Positions 42,718-51,670 of a stretch of 64,000 nt of DNA are shown here, one piece after another. This DNA is from Microbacterium ulmi. GTDB lineage: Bacteria > Actinomycetota > Actinomycetes > Actinomycetales > Microbacteriaceae. The stretch's first letter is position 1. The number at the start of each line of letters is the position of its first letter. Location: positions 927,152-991,151 of the forward strand of contig NZ_JAAOZF010000001.1 in NCBI RefSeq assembly GCF_011759705.1. The letters run 5' to 3'. The notes under the pieces are model-generated. The model was not told where the DNA came from, made no database searches, and was given only the letters and a program-made list of their open reading frames with translations. A program made the translations under genes and the position numbers.

Positions 42718-44193
42718 TCAGCGCTTCGCGGGCGCATCCTCGGCGGAGGTCCCGGACTGCGCGGCGCGCACGGCCTCGAGCTCGGCATCCAGGTCGCCCT
42801 GGAGGTCGTCGTCGGCGCTGTCGTCGGCGAACGGAAGCCCCTGGCGCGGCGCGTTGTAGAGCTCCTCGTCGAGGATGCCCTCGCGCTTGGCGACGATCGT
42901 GGGGACGAGCGCCTGACCGGCGACGTTGACCGCCGTGCGGCCCATGTCGAGGATCGGATCGATCGCGAGCAGGAGCCCCACGCCCTCGAGCGGCAGGCCC
43001 AGCGTCGACAGCGTGAGCGTGAGCATGACGGTCGCGCCCGTCGTTCCGGCGGTCGCGGCCGAGCCGAGCACCGACACGACGGCGATGAGCACGTAGTGCA
43101 GCGGCGTGAGCGGCACGTTGAAGAACTGCGCGACGAAGATCGCGGCGATCGCCGGGTAGATCGCGGCGCAGCCGTCCATCTTGGTCGTCGAGCCGAACGG
43201 CACGGCGAACGACGCGTATGCGCGCGGCACGCCGAGGTTGCGTTCGGTGATCCGCTCGGTGACCGGGAGCGTGCCGATGGACGAGCGGCTCACGAACGCG
43301 AGCTGGATGGCGGGCCACGCGCCCGAGAAGAACTGCCTGATCGAGAGCCCGTGCGACTTCAGCAGGATCGGATACACGACGAACAGCACGAGGACGAGCC
43401 CGATGTAGATCGCGAGCGCGAACCACGCGAGGTTGGCGAGCTTGCCCCACCCGTAGTTGACGACGGCGCTGCCGATGAGGCCGAGCGTGCCGATCGGGGC
43501 GATGCGGATGATCCACCACAGCACACGCTGGATGACCTTGAGGAGCGACTCCGTGAAGGCGAGGAACGGCTCTGCGCGCTTGCCGACGCGCAGGGCCGCG
43601 AGTCCGACGGCGAACGCGACGACGATGACTTGCAGGACGTTGAACCCGACCGACGACGCGACGGCGCCGGTGTCGGCGTCGAGCGAGCTCGAGATCGAGA
43701 GGCCGAGGAAGTTCTGCGGGATGAGCCCGACGAGGAAGTTCCACGACGTGCCGACCGTGTGCGGCTCGCTCGCCTCGAGGCCGTCGCCCGCGCGGGCTCC
43801 GGGCTGGATGACCAGGCCCAGCACGATGCCGATCGTGACGGCGATGAGCGCCGTGATGGCGAACCACAGCAGCGTCTGGCCCGCCAGACGCGCGGCGTTG
43901 CGGACGCGGCGCAGGTTCGAGATGCTCGCGACGATCGCCGTGAAGATGAGGGGAACGACGGCGGCCTTCAGCAGCGTCACGTAGGACGTGCCGATGACGC
44001 CGAGCGTCGCGGCGAGCCCGTTGGGACCGCCTGCCGCGTCGGGACCGATGGTGACCGCGACGAGGCCGAGGACGACGCCCAGGACGAGGGCGGCGAGGAT
44101 CTGGAAGCCGAAGCCGCCGAACAGGCGCGCGACGGGACCGCGGGATGCCGCGACCGCGGTGCGATGCGCGGCCGGCGCAGGGGTGGTGCTCAT
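42718..44193 (-). CDS. Dicarboxylate/amino acid:cation symporter
   Basis: DAACS-family secondary transporter of 491 residues that imports C4-dicarboxylates or acidic amino acids with sodium or protons. About eight hydrophobic segments are present, plus the two re-entrant hairpins: HP1 with the serine-rich SRSSIGTLPVT and HP2 with GSAATAGTTGATVM. TTKMDGCAAI is the NMDGT-type ion site and DPILDMGRTAVNVAGQAL is the substrate-binding helix. The charged C-terminal tail is Asp/Glu-rich. The ATG at 44193 has GGAG about 5 bases upstream; an upstream ATG at 44208 would add five residues. Confidence 0.94.
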   Translation of the reverse strand: MSTTPAPAAHRTAVAASRGPVARLFGGFGFQILAALVLGVVLGLVAVTIGPDAAGGPNGLAATLGVIGTSYVTLLKAAVVPLIFTAIVASISNLRRVRNAARLAGQTLLWFAITALIAVTIGIVLGLVIQPGARAGDGLEASEPHTVGTSWNFLVGLIPQNFLGLSISSSLDADTGAVASSVGFNVLQVIVVAFAVGLAALRVGKRAEPFLAFTESLLKVIQRVLWWIIRIAPIGTLGLIGSAVVNYGWGKLANLAWFALAIYIGLVLVLFVVYPILLKSHGLSIRQFFSGAWPAIQLAFVSRSSIGTLPVTERITERNLGVPRAYASFAVPFGSTTKMDGCAAIYPAIAAIFVAQFFNVPLTPLHYVLIAVVSVLGSAATAGTTGATVMLTLTLSTLGLPLEGVGLLLAIDPILDMGRTAVNVAGQALVPTIVAKREGILDEELYNAPRQGLPFADDSADDDLQGDLDAELEAVRAAQSGTSAEDAPAKR

Positions 44194-44335
44194 GGTTCTC
44201 CGTTTCATGGCCGCGACGTGCGAGTGCGGCAGACCTCCCGATGTTAGGGATTCGACAGCTCGTCGCCGCGATCGGGCCGCGTTGCATGTCGGAATGTGAC
44301 GAGCGGAGTCCGTCCGGCCCGGCCACGATTCGCCG

Positions 44336-44366
44336 ACTTCACGAGTTTGTGAAGTGTGTGTACCGT
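44336..44366 (+). promoter_or_regulatory. Promoter and palindromic operator of the ABC exporter operon
   Basis: ACTTCAC-N6-GTGAAGT (44336-44355) is a perfect 7-bp inverted repeat. It ends 6 bases before the -10-like TACCGT (44361-44366), which itself precedes the ATG at 44374 by 7 bases. The regulator encoded third in the operon is a candidate to bind it. Confidence 0.55.
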
Positions 44367-44373
44367 TGCGGTC

Positions 44374-45297
44374 ATGACCACCGTCATCCGCACGAGCGGC
44401 CTCGTGAAGCACTACGGCCGCACCCACGCCCTCGACGGCCTCGATCTCGAGGTCTCGCAGGGGCAGGTCCACGGCTTCCTCGGGCCCAACGGCGCGGGCA
44501 AGTCGACGACGATCCGCATCCTCCTGGGCCTCGCCCGCGCGACGGGCGGCACCGCCGAGGTCTTCGGCCTCCGTCCCTGGCGCGACGCCGTCGCGATCCA
44601 TCGCCGCGTCTCGTACATCCCGGGCGACGTGAGCGTGTGGCCCAACCTCTCGGGCGGCGAGTCGATCGACCTGCTCGCGCGCCTGCGCGGCGCCGCGCGC
44701 CGCGACCGCGTGTACACCGCCGAGCGGGAGCGCCTCCTGGAGGCGTTCCAGTTCGACCCGCGCAAGAAGGGCCGGGCGTACTCGAAGGGCAACCGCCAGA
44801 AGGTCGCACTCATCGCCGCCTTCGCCGTTCCCGCCGACCTCTACATCTTCGACGAGCCCACGAGCGGGCTCGATCCCCTCATGGAGGTCATGTTCCGCCG
44901 CGAGGTCGCCCGCGTGAAGGCCGCCGGCGCGACGGTGCTGCTGTCGAGCCACATCCTCTCCGAGGTCGAGCGACTGTGCGATCGCATCTCGATCATCCGC
45001 GCCGGCAGGATCGTCGAGGCAGGCACGCTCGCCGACCTCCGTCACCTCACCCGCACGGAGGTCTCGTTCGAGGGGACGGATGCCGCTGCCGCCGCCGCGA
45101 TCGCAGGCGCCCACGACGTGCTGGTCGACGACGGACGCGTGAGCTTCACCGTCGACAGCGACCAGGTCTCCGGCGCCCTCCCCGAGCTCGCGCGTCTCCG
45201 GGTCGCAGGCCTGCGCGTCAACCCGCCCTCGCTCGAGGAGCTCTTCCTGCGCCACTACGGCGACGACCTCGCCGCGTTCGAGGGCAACGGGCGATGA
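44374..45297 (+). CDS. ABC exporter ATP-binding protein
   Basis: Drug- or lipid-type ABC ATPase of 307 residues. Walker A is GPNGAGKSTT, the signature region YSKGNRQKVALIAAF has a slightly divergent ABC motif (SKGNRQK), Walker B plus catalytic glutamate is LYIFDEPTSGLDP, and the switch histidine is in LLSSHILSEVERL. A C-terminal accessory domain of about 85 residues follows, as in exporters of the DrrA type. The next gene overlaps by 4 bases (ATGA) and encodes the membrane partner. The substrate is unknown; detoxification is likely. Confidence 0.94.
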   Translation: MTTVIRTSGLVKHYGRTHALDGLDLEVSQGQVHGFLGPNGAGKSTTIRILLGLARATGGTAEVFGLRPWRDAVAIHRRVSYIPGDVSVWPNLSGGESIDLLARLRGAARRDRVYTAERERLLEAFQFDPRKKGRAYSKGNRQKVALIAAFAVPADLYIFDEPTSGLDPLMEVMFRREVARVKAAGATVLLSSHILSEVERLCDRISIIRAGRIVEAGTLADLRHLTRTEVSFEGTDAAAAAAIAGAHDVLVDDGRVSFTVDSDQVSGALPELARLRVAGLRVNPPSLEELFLRHYGDDLAAFEGNGR

Positions 45298-46916
45298 GTC
45301 GGCTGGGCGCCCTCCTCGTGCAGCGGCTGCGCCGCGACTGGCTGCAGCTGACGCTGTGGATCGCCGGGACCGTCGCGCTCGCCCTCTCGGGCTTCGCCGG
45401 TGTCGCCGAGGCGTACGGCACGGAGCAGGACCGCCTCGGCATCCTCGCGGCCGTCATGGCCAATCCCGTCATCCTCCTGTTCCGCGGTCTCCCATCGGGG
45501 CCGGACCGCTCGGCGTTCGTCGTCTTCCTCCTGTTCCCGTTCCTCGCGATGATGGCGGCGTTCATGAGCGCGTTCCTCGCCGTTCGCCACACGCGCGGCG
45601 ACGAGGAGGCCGGTCGCCTCGAGCTCATCGACGCGACCCCCGCGGGGCGCTGGATGCCGACCGTCGCGACTCTCGTGCACGGGGTGCTCGCGAACGCCGT
45701 GCTCGGCATCCTGGTCGCCCTGTCGTTGCTCGCAGGCGGCGCGGAGACGGAGGGCTCGCTGCTCGTGGGATTCGCCGCCGCTGCCACGGGGCTCGTCTTC
45801 CTGGGGCTCGGGATGCTGTCGGCGCAGCTCATGCGCACGTCCCGGGCCGCGAACTCGCTCACGGTATGGATCCTGCTCTCGACCTTCGTCCTGGCCGGGG
45901 TCGGCAACGCGCTCGGCACTCCGAGCGACGATCTCACGCACATGGAGAGCTCGTGGCTGGCATGGACCTCGCCGTTCGGCTGGGCGGAGAACACGCGAGC
46001 GTACGACGAGAACCTGTGGTGGCCGGCCCTCCTGTGCATCGGCGCCTTCCTCGTGCTGACCGCCGGGGCGTTCGCGCTGCAGGCCGGACGCGACCAGGGT
46101 GCAGGCATCGTCGCGGAGCGCCGCGGCCGCGCGAACGCGCGCGCAGGACTCGCCTCGACGACCGCGCTCGTGTCACGCCTCTCGGCGCCCTCGACGATCG
46201 GCTGGATCGTCGGGGCTCTCGTCGCGGGCGCCCTGTCGACGGCGCTCGGCTCGGTCGTCGACCAGATCGGCGGCGAGAACCCCGCGATCGCCGACGTGCT
46301 GACGTCGCTCGCAGCCGGGAGTGATCTGCAGCAGTCGGTCATCGTCGTGTTCTTCATGATGATCGGCCTGCTCGCGGCATGCGCCGCCGTGCAGACGGTC
46401 GCCCGGGCGCGACAGGAGGAGACGCACGGCACCGCGGAGCCCGTGCTCGCGACGCCGACCGCGCGCGTCCGCTGGCTCGCGGACTTCCTCATCGCCGGCG
46501 TCGTCGCCGTCGCCCTGACCTGCGCGGGCGGGGTCGCGGGCGCCGCGCTCGGGGCCATCGGCTCCGATGCCGCATCCGAGCTCATCCGCTCCGCCGCGGT
46601 CGCGGCCGCCGGGCAGGTCGTCGCCGCGAGCGTGTTCCTCGTGCTGACGGCGCTTGTGTTCACCGTCGCACCGCGCCTCACGATCCCCCTGGGCTGGACG
46701 CTCCTCGTCGTCGCGATCGTGATCGGGCTCTTCGGCCCGCTCCTCGGGCTGTCCGACGAGGTGACGCAGACCCTCTCGCCCTTCGCCGTGACGCCTCAGC
46801 TCGACGGCGACACGATCGACCTGCGCGGGCTGCCGTGGCTCCTCCTCGCGGTCGTCGCCGGGGGCGCGGCATCCCTCGGTCTCATGCGGCGGCGCGAGCT
46901 CGCCGCCGCCGGATAG
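45294..46916 (+). CDS. ABC exporter permease
   Basis: Membrane subunit of 540 residues built of two homologous halves of about six helices each, joined near residues 265-300. Each half contains a segment typical of these exporters: DEEAGRLELIDATPAGRWMPT in the first and QEETHGTAEPVLATPTARVRW in the second. They read as coupling helices contacting the ATPase. The start overlaps the ATPase stop. Fused double-length permeases of this kind occur with TetR- or MarR-type regulators in actinobacteria (compare tetronasin-resistance TnrB-type proteins). Confidence 0.92.
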   Translation: MSRLGALLVQRLRRDWLQLTLWIAGTVALALSGFAGVAEAYGTEQDRLGILAAVMANPVILLFRGLPSGPDRSAFVVFLLFPFLAMMAAFMSAFLAVRHTRGDEEAGRLELIDATPAGRWMPTVATLVHGVLANAVLGILVALSLLAGGAETEGSLLVGFAAAATGLVFLGLGMLSAQLMRTSRAANSLTVWILLSTFVLAGVGNALGTPSDDLTHMESSWLAWTSPFGWAENTRAYDENLWWPALLCIGAFLVLTAGAFALQAGRDQGAGIVAERRGRANARAGLASTTALVSRLSAPSTIGWIVGALVAGALSTALGSVVDQIGGENPAIADVLTSLAAGSDLQQSVIVVFFMMIGLLAACAAVQTVARARQEETHGTAEPVLATPTARVRWLADFLIAGVVAVALTCAGGVAGAALGAIGSDAASELIRSAAVAAAGQVVAASVFLVLTALVFTVAPRLTIPLGWTLLVVAIVIGLFGPLLGLSDEVTQTLSPFAVTPQLDGDTIDLRGLPWLLLAVVAGGAASLGLMRRRELAAAG

Positions 46917-46935
46917 CGTGGAGCCCGGAGGAGCC

Positions 46936-47409
46936 ATGGCCGACAGCGACACGCCCGACCACCCCGGCATCGTGCCGGCCGAGCAGGCCGCGGCGATGAT
47001 GACGGCCGCCGGGATGCCGCGAATGCCGGCGCGCGTCATGATGGCGCTCGTCGGCTCTCCCGACGGCGGATACAGCGCGGCCGAGCTCGGTGATCGGCTC
47101 GGCGTCTCGCCGGCGGCCGTGTCGGGGGCGGTGCGCTACCTGCAGTCGCTGCGCATCATCCACCGGCTCTCGCGGCCCAGCGACCGCATCGCCCGGTACG
47201 ACCTCATGGAGGACGGCTGGCGCTCCATGGTCACGGCGAACGCGCCCATGTACGCGCGCCTCGGGGACTACCTCGACGCGATCGCGGACGAGAACACGGA
47301 TGCCGCGGCCTCCGTCGCGCGCGCGAGGGACATGGCCGGATTCCTGCGGTTCCTCGCCGAGCGGATGCCGGAGCTCGTCGACGAGTGGGAGTCCCGGCGC
47401 GGCTCCTGA
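46936..47409 (+). CDS. GbsR/MarR-type regulator of the exporter operon
   Basis: Winged-helix protein of 157 residues. PRMPARVMMALVGSPDGGYS is the family N-terminal region, AELGDRLGVSPAAVSGAVRYL the helix-turn-helix, and RLSRPSDRIARYDLMEDGW the wing. GGAGGA precedes the ATG at 46936. It follows the permease gene after 19 bases and probably represses the operon through the palindrome at 44336-44355 (inference). Confidence 0.9.
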   Translation: MADSDTPDHPGIVPAEQAAAMMTAAGMPRMPARVMMALVGSPDGGYSAAELGDRLGVSPAAVSGAVRYLQSLRIIHRLSRPSDRIARYDLMEDGWRSMVTANAPMYARLGDYLDAIADENTDAAASVARARDMAGFLRFLAERMPELVDEWESRRGS

Positions 47410-47421
47410 CCAGCCGAGGGG

Positions 47422-47892
47422 TCACGTCGCAGCGAGATGCTCCGCAAGAGCGTCGAGCGCGGGGCGCTGGCCCTTCACGAGCTTCTCGCGGGCGGCGTCG
47501 AGGCCCATCCACTCGACGCGGTCGACCTCGGGGAACGCCACCCGCTTCCCCGAGCGCGGCGGCCACTCGAGCTCGAACGTGCCGAATCCGGCGATCGGCG
47601 GAACGAACCCGGCGCCGTCGGCCGCGAAGACCGTGACGCGCTTGCCCGACGAGTACGCCCACGTCCCGAGTTCGGCGAGCGGGCCACGCGGCGGATCGAC
47701 GCCGAGCTCCTCGCGGAACTCGCGGGTCGCCGCATCCGCCGCCGCCTCCGTGCCGGGGTCGTACTCGCCCTTCGGGATCGACCACGCGGCGGCATCCTTC
47801 GCTGCCCAGAACGGCCCGCCCATGTGGGCGATCAGGACCTCGGGCTCGCCCGATGCGAGCCGGTAGAGCAGGATGCCGGCGCTGTGGATCAT
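47422..47892 (-). CDS. NUDIX hydrolase
   Basis: Nucleoside-diphosphate-linked-moiety hydrolase of 156 residues. The NUDIX helix reads GEYDPGTEAAADAATREFREELG, split here as GEYDPGTEAAAD and AATREFREELG, matching G-x6-E-x7-RE-x2-EE-x-G (one residue longer than the classical spacing). The N-terminus SAGILLYRLASGEPEVLIAHMGGP is typical of the MutT-like group with broad substrates. It converges with the regulator gene, with only 12 bases between stops. Confidence 0.93.
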   Translation of the reverse strand: MIHSAGILLYRLASGEPEVLIAHMGGPFWAAKDAAAWSIPKGEYDPGTEAAADAATREFREELGVDPPRGPLAELGTWAYSSGKRVTVFAADGAGFVPPIAGFGTFELEWPPRSGKRVAFPEVDRVEWMGLDAAREKLVKGQRPALDALAEHLAAT

Positions 47893-48019
47893 TCGTCGAT
47901 CCGCGCGAGTCCGGGGAGCTGCCTGGCCGTCACACGCACGCAGGCTCCATTGCTCGGGCATGGATCGGAGCGGCGACGACGTCGCGCTCGGCCCGGCGAA
48001 GGATTGGTGAGAAGCACGT

Positions 48020-48709
48020 TCATCTCGGGAGCGGATCGACGGATCCGTGGGCAGGGTCGGCGTGCAGCTTGAAGAGGCGGCGATCCTCGGCTCTCGCGGC
48101 AAGGATATGGTGACGCATCGTGGCTTCGGCCAGCGCGGGGTCGCGGTCGAGCAATGCCTGGACGATCATGCCGTGTTCAGCATGCCCCTGGAGCAGCCGG
48201 GAGCTCGAGTAGCTGGCCTGGGCCCGGTACAGGACGGGAAAGGCGACGATGCTCGCAACGGTCGACACGAGCCGGGTACTGCCGGAGAGCGCGAGGACGA
48301 GCTTGTGGAAGACAAGAGTCAGTCGAGCGGACTCCATCGTGGTCTCCGGTCCTTGCGACCGCACGGCATGCTCCATGCTCTTGTAGAGCTGCACGAGCTC
48401 CTCGAGCTCCTGGTCGCTCGCCTGGCTCGCCGCCAGACGCGCCCCGTACGGCTCGAGCAGCGCGCGGATCCCATAGATCTCATCGAGGTCGCGCTCAGTC
48501 CAGGACGAGACCTGCGCCCCTCGATTGGTGTCGATGACGACGAGCCCCTCTGCACCGAGTCGACGCAGCGCCTCGCGCACGGGCGTGCGACTGACCCCGA
48601 GGTCGGCCGCGATCCGCTCCTCGCGCAGGGGGCTTCCCCCGCTCAGGTCACCCGCGAGGATCGCGCCTCGAAGGTGTTCATACGTGCGATCCGCGACGGA
48701 GTGTCCCAT
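48020..48709 (-). CDS. GntR family (FCD) regulator of the catabolic island
   Basis: Regulator of 229 residues. The DNA-binding part is PLREERIAADLGVSRTPVRE followed by ALRRLGAEGLVVI. The C-terminal FCD domain is helical (LDEIYGIRALLEPYGARLAASQ, GHAEHGMIVQALLDRDPALAEATM) with histidines for a metal. The ATG at 48709 has GAGGAG about 9 bases upstream. It is the last gene of the minus-strand island whose first gene starts at 59481; TGTATACA-type boxes at 59579 and 59799 are its likely targets (inference). Confidence 0.92.
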   Translation of the reverse strand: MGHSVADRTYEHLRGAILAGDLSGGSPLREERIAADLGVSRTPVREALRRLGAEGLVVIDTNRGAQVSSWTERDLDEIYGIRALLEPYGARLAASQASDQELEELVQLYKSMEHAVRSQGPETTMESARLTLVFHKLVLALSGSTRLVSTVASIVAFPVLYRAQASYSSSRLLQGHAEHGMIVQALLDRDPALAEATMRHHILAARAEDRRLFKLHADPAHGSVDPLPR

Positions 48710-48789
48710 CGGCAGCGGCTCCTCACCCGGCGTCAGCCGGCCCGTCTTGCTGGAAGGTGGATGTTCGTCTCGCCCGGCTCATGGCGACG

Positions 48790-49794
48790 TCACACCGGGG
48801 TCGTCACTCGCGGCTCCACCTGGAGCGGGAAGTGGCATGCTACGCGGTGCTCGTCGTCGGCTGCCGCTCCCACGAGCGGGGGACGAGCGGTCCGGCACTC
48901 CTCTCTGCCGTTGCCGATGGCGCAACGAGGTTCAAAAGGACACCCGGGGAGCACGTCGCCTGCACCCGGCGGGGTGCCCGGGATGAAGGAGATCCGTGGA
49001 GTGGCGATCGTGGGAACGCTGTCGATGAGAGCAGCGGTATAAGGATGCCGGGGCTCGCTCAGGACCTCGGAGGCCGGGCCGTACTCCACGATCCTGCCGT
49101 GGTACATCACGGCGACGTCGTCGCTGACGTCACGAATGACCTCGAGATCGTGCGAGACGTGGATGACTGACATTCCGAGCTCCTCGCGCATGCGCTCGAG
49201 CACGGCGAGCGTCTGCGTGCGCACCGTCACATCGAGTGCCGTGGTCGGCTCATCGGCGATGAGCAGACGCGGCCGCCCTACGAGCGCCATCGCGATCGCG
49301 ACACGCTGACGCATCCCGCCGGAGAACTCCTGAGGGTACTGCCTCATCCGCGCGGCCGCATCGGAGATGCCCACGCGACGCATGGCCTCTATCGCGTGCG
49401 TGCGCGCCTCGGGTCGCGTGAGATCCGAGCGGTGACGTCGAACGACCTCCAGGATCTGGGCGCCGACCGTACGCACGGGGTTGAGTGAGGCAAGCGCATC
49501 CTGATAGACGAGGGCCATCGTCGTCCCGCGGAGCCGATCGACGTCCTGGCGGCTCGACGCGACGATGTCGGTGTCGACGACACGGATGCTTCCCGTCGTC
49601 ATGGCGTTCGAGGGAAGAAGACCGAGGATCGCCAGGGCGAGAGTCGACTTGCCCGAGCCGGACTCGCCGACGACTCCGAGCGATCGCCCCTGCGGAAGGC
49701 TGATGCTCACCCCGTTCAGAGCCGGCAGCGGTCCCGAGCGTCCCGGATAGACGACCGTCAGATCGCGCACCTCGACGACTGTCTCAGCGTCCAC
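48790..49794 (-). CDS. Oligopeptide/dipeptide-type ABC transporter ATP-binding protein (DppD)
   Basis: ATPase of 334 residues of the peptide/nickel importer class. Walker A is GESGSGKSTLA, the signature is YPQEFSGGMRQRVAIAMAL, and Walker B is LLIADEPTTALD. The C-terminal extension IPGTPPGAGDVLPGCPFEPRC, shown here only as a region, contains the cysteines that hold an iron-sulfur cluster in DppD-type proteins. The GTG at 49794 has GGAGG six bases upstream and overlaps the preceding ATPase gene by 11 bases. Confidence 0.93.
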   Translation of the reverse strand: MDAETVVEVRDLTVVYPGRSGPLPALNGVSISLPQGRSLGVVGESGSGKSTLALAILGLLPSNAMTTGSIRVVDTDIVASSRQDVDRLRGTTMALVYQDALASLNPVRTVGAQILEVVRRHRSDLTRPEARTHAIEAMRRVGISDAAARMRQYPQEFSGGMRQRVAIAMALVGRPRLLIADEPTTALDVTVRTQTLAVLERMREELGMSVIHVSHDLEVIRDVSDDVAVMYHGRIVEYGPASEVLSEPRHPYTAALIDSVPTIATPRISFIPGTPPGAGDVLPGCPFEPRCAIGNGREECRTARPPLVGAAADDEHRVACHFPLQVEPRVTTPV

Positions 49795-50743
49795 CTTCCA
49801 CCTCCAGCGGAACATTGCACCACGCGTCGTGACCGTCGCCCACCTCGACGTGCCGGACCGCGTCGGCGCACTCCGGCACGGCGTACGCGCACCTGTTGCG
49901 GAAGACGCAGCCGTGCTGGCGCTCCGCGTGCGGCAGTGCCTCTCTGCCCAGCCCCTCGCGGACGTCGTCGGGCATCGTGCGCCTTCCCTCCGATGTCGCA
50001 GACGCCAGCAGAGACGCGGTGTAGGGGTGAAGCGGCCGGTCGAACAGATCGGACGTGGGCGCGCGCTCCACCGTCTGCCCGAGGTACATGACGATGGTCC
50101 TGTCGGAAACTGCGCGGACGACGCCGAGATCGTGAGCGATGATCAGGATGCCGACCTGCGTCTCGCGCCGGATCGTCTGGAGCAGCTGCAGGATCTGACC
50201 CTGGATCGACACGTCGAGAGACGCGACAGGCTCGTCGAGCACGAGCAGAGACGGGCTCACCGAGAGCGCACGCGCAATGCCCACTCGCTGACGCTGGCCA
50301 CCCGACAGCTCGCGCGGTCGACGGCTCGCGAACCGCGTCCCGAGATCGACGAGGTCGAGCACCTCTTTCACCCGCTGGGAGGACTTGCGGCGCGTCCAGC
50401 CCTGGATCGTGAGGGGCTCCCGCACGATCTCCTCGATCGTCATGGTGGGATCGATCGAGCTGTAGGGGTTCTGGAAGACCATCTGCACTCTGCTCGAGAG
50501 GTGCCGCCGGCCCCGCGCGCTCGCCGACAGCTCACGCACGTCCTGACCCTGCACCTCGACGCGGCCCGAGGTCGGGGCCGTCAGCCCGACGATGAGCTTC
50601 GCGAGCGTGGACTTTCCGGATCCGGACTCCCCGACCAGAGCCACGCACTCCCCCTGCTCGATTCGCAGATCCGCGCCCACGACGGCCACGACGTCGTGAC
50701 TGCGACTCGAGTACACCTTGCGTACATTGTCGACGACGAGCAT
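49784..50743 (-). CDS. Oligopeptide/dipeptide-type ABC transporter ATP-binding protein (DppF)
   Basis: Second ATPase of the importer, 319 residues. Walker A is GESGSGKSTLAKLI, the Q-loop is MVFQNPYSSIDPTMT (typical of DppF/OppF), the signature is PRELSGGQRQRVGIARAL, and Walker B is LLVLDEPVASLD. The C-terminal HPYTASLLAS and a Cys-containing region (HGCVFRNRCAYAVPEC) are family features. The ATG at 50743 lies 4 bases after the permease stop and is preferred over an overlapping upstream ATG. Confidence 0.93.
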   Translation of the reverse strand: MLVVDNVRKVYSSRSHDVVAVVGADLRIEQGECVALVGESGSGKSTLAKLIVGLTAPTSGRVEVQGQDVRELSASARGRRHLSSRVQMVFQNPYSSIDPTMTIEEIVREPLTIQGWTRRKSSQRVKEVLDLVDLGTRFASRRPRELSGGQRQRVGIARALSVSPSLLVLDEPVASLDVSIQGQILQLLQTIRRETQVGILIIAHDLGVVRAVSDRTIVMYLGQTVERAPTSDLFDRPLHPYTASLLASATSEGRRTMPDDVREGLGREALPHAERQHGCVFRNRCAYAVPECADAVRHVEVGDGHDAWCNVPLEVEGGR

Positions 50744-50747
50744 CAGT

Positions 50748-51668
50748 TCACTCCAGTGCCGCACGTGCGGCGGTTCCCAGGCGCGAGCCGACAGAAGCGA
50801 GGCTTGCGCACGTCACGACGAGCACGAGGCCTGCCAGCAGCACGGGCCAGCTGTTCGTCAGCAGATAGTCCTTCTCGCTGGCGATGACCACTCCCAGCGA
50901 GATGTCGGGCGGCTGAAGCCCGAACCCCAGGAAGCTGAGCGTCGCCTCCCCGAGCATCACATTGGGCAACTGCACCATGGCCACCGCGATCCAGAGGTCG
51001 GAGGTGTTGGGCCACACGTGGCGTCGGATGGTCGCAGGCACGCTCGCTCCGTACAGGCGCGCCGCCTGCATGAACTCCTCGTCCCGCAGTGTCAGCACGC
51101 GAGCCCGGATGACCCGGGCATAGTTCACCCAGCTCGCAAGCGCGAGGACGAACACGAAGTTGCCGAAGTTCGTGCCCAACGCGGTGAGCAGGGCGATCGC
51201 GAGGATCGTCGCGGGAAAGGCGAAGAACACATCCATGATGCGGCTCAGGACGTTGTCGACCCACCCTCCCACGTAGGCGCTGAAGGCGCCCGCGAGCCAG
51301 CCGAAGAGACCACCCGTGAGCACGACGAGGACCGAGACCAGAATCGAGGTGCGAAGCCCGATCGCCGTGACGTAGAGCAGATCACGCCCCAGATGATCCG
51401 TGCCGAGCGGCCATTCGATCGAGGGCGGCTCGAATCGGTGCTGCGGTGCGACCGCCATCGCGTCGGGCGGCGCGAAGAGCGGCACGATGAAGGCGAACGC
51501 CAGCATGACGATCATGACGGCGTGCGCCGCACCCCAGCGCCGTGGGCGCTTACAGCGGCGCTTCGACCCCGCGCCCGTGGGCTGCAGCTCGTCGGCGGCG
51601 TCCAGCGGTGCTGTCTCGTCTTGGCTGCTCGACTCCACGATCGTTCCTTCTGCCGTTCCCGAGGACAT
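50748..51668 (-). CDS. Peptide-type ABC transporter permease (DppC)
   Basis: Membrane subunit of 306 residues. A hydrophilic Ser/Thr/Glu-rich N-terminus precedes the first helix (AAHAVMIVMLAFAFIVPLF). GTDHLGRDLLYV is the diagnostic periplasmic motif of DppC/OppC. The EAA loop is EEFMQAARLYGASVPATIRR. The ATG at 51668 has GGGGAG six bases upstream and follows the DppB-type stop by 2 bases. Confidence 0.94.
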   Translation of the reverse strand: MSSGTAEGTIVESSSQDETAPLDAADELQPTGAGSKRRCKRPRRWGAAHAVMIVMLAFAFIVPLFAPPDAMAVAPQHRFEPPSIEWPLGTDHLGRDLLYVTAIGLRTSILVSVLVVLTGGLFGWLAGAFSAYVGGWVDNVLSRIMDVFFAFPATILAIALLTALGTNFGNFVFVLALASWVNYARVIRARVLTLRDEEFMQAARLYGASVPATIRRHVWPNTSDLWIAVAMVQLPNVMLGEATLSFLGFGLQPPDISLGVVIASEKDYLLTNSWPVLLAGLVLVVTCASLASVGSRLGTAARAALE

Positions 51669-51670
51669 CG

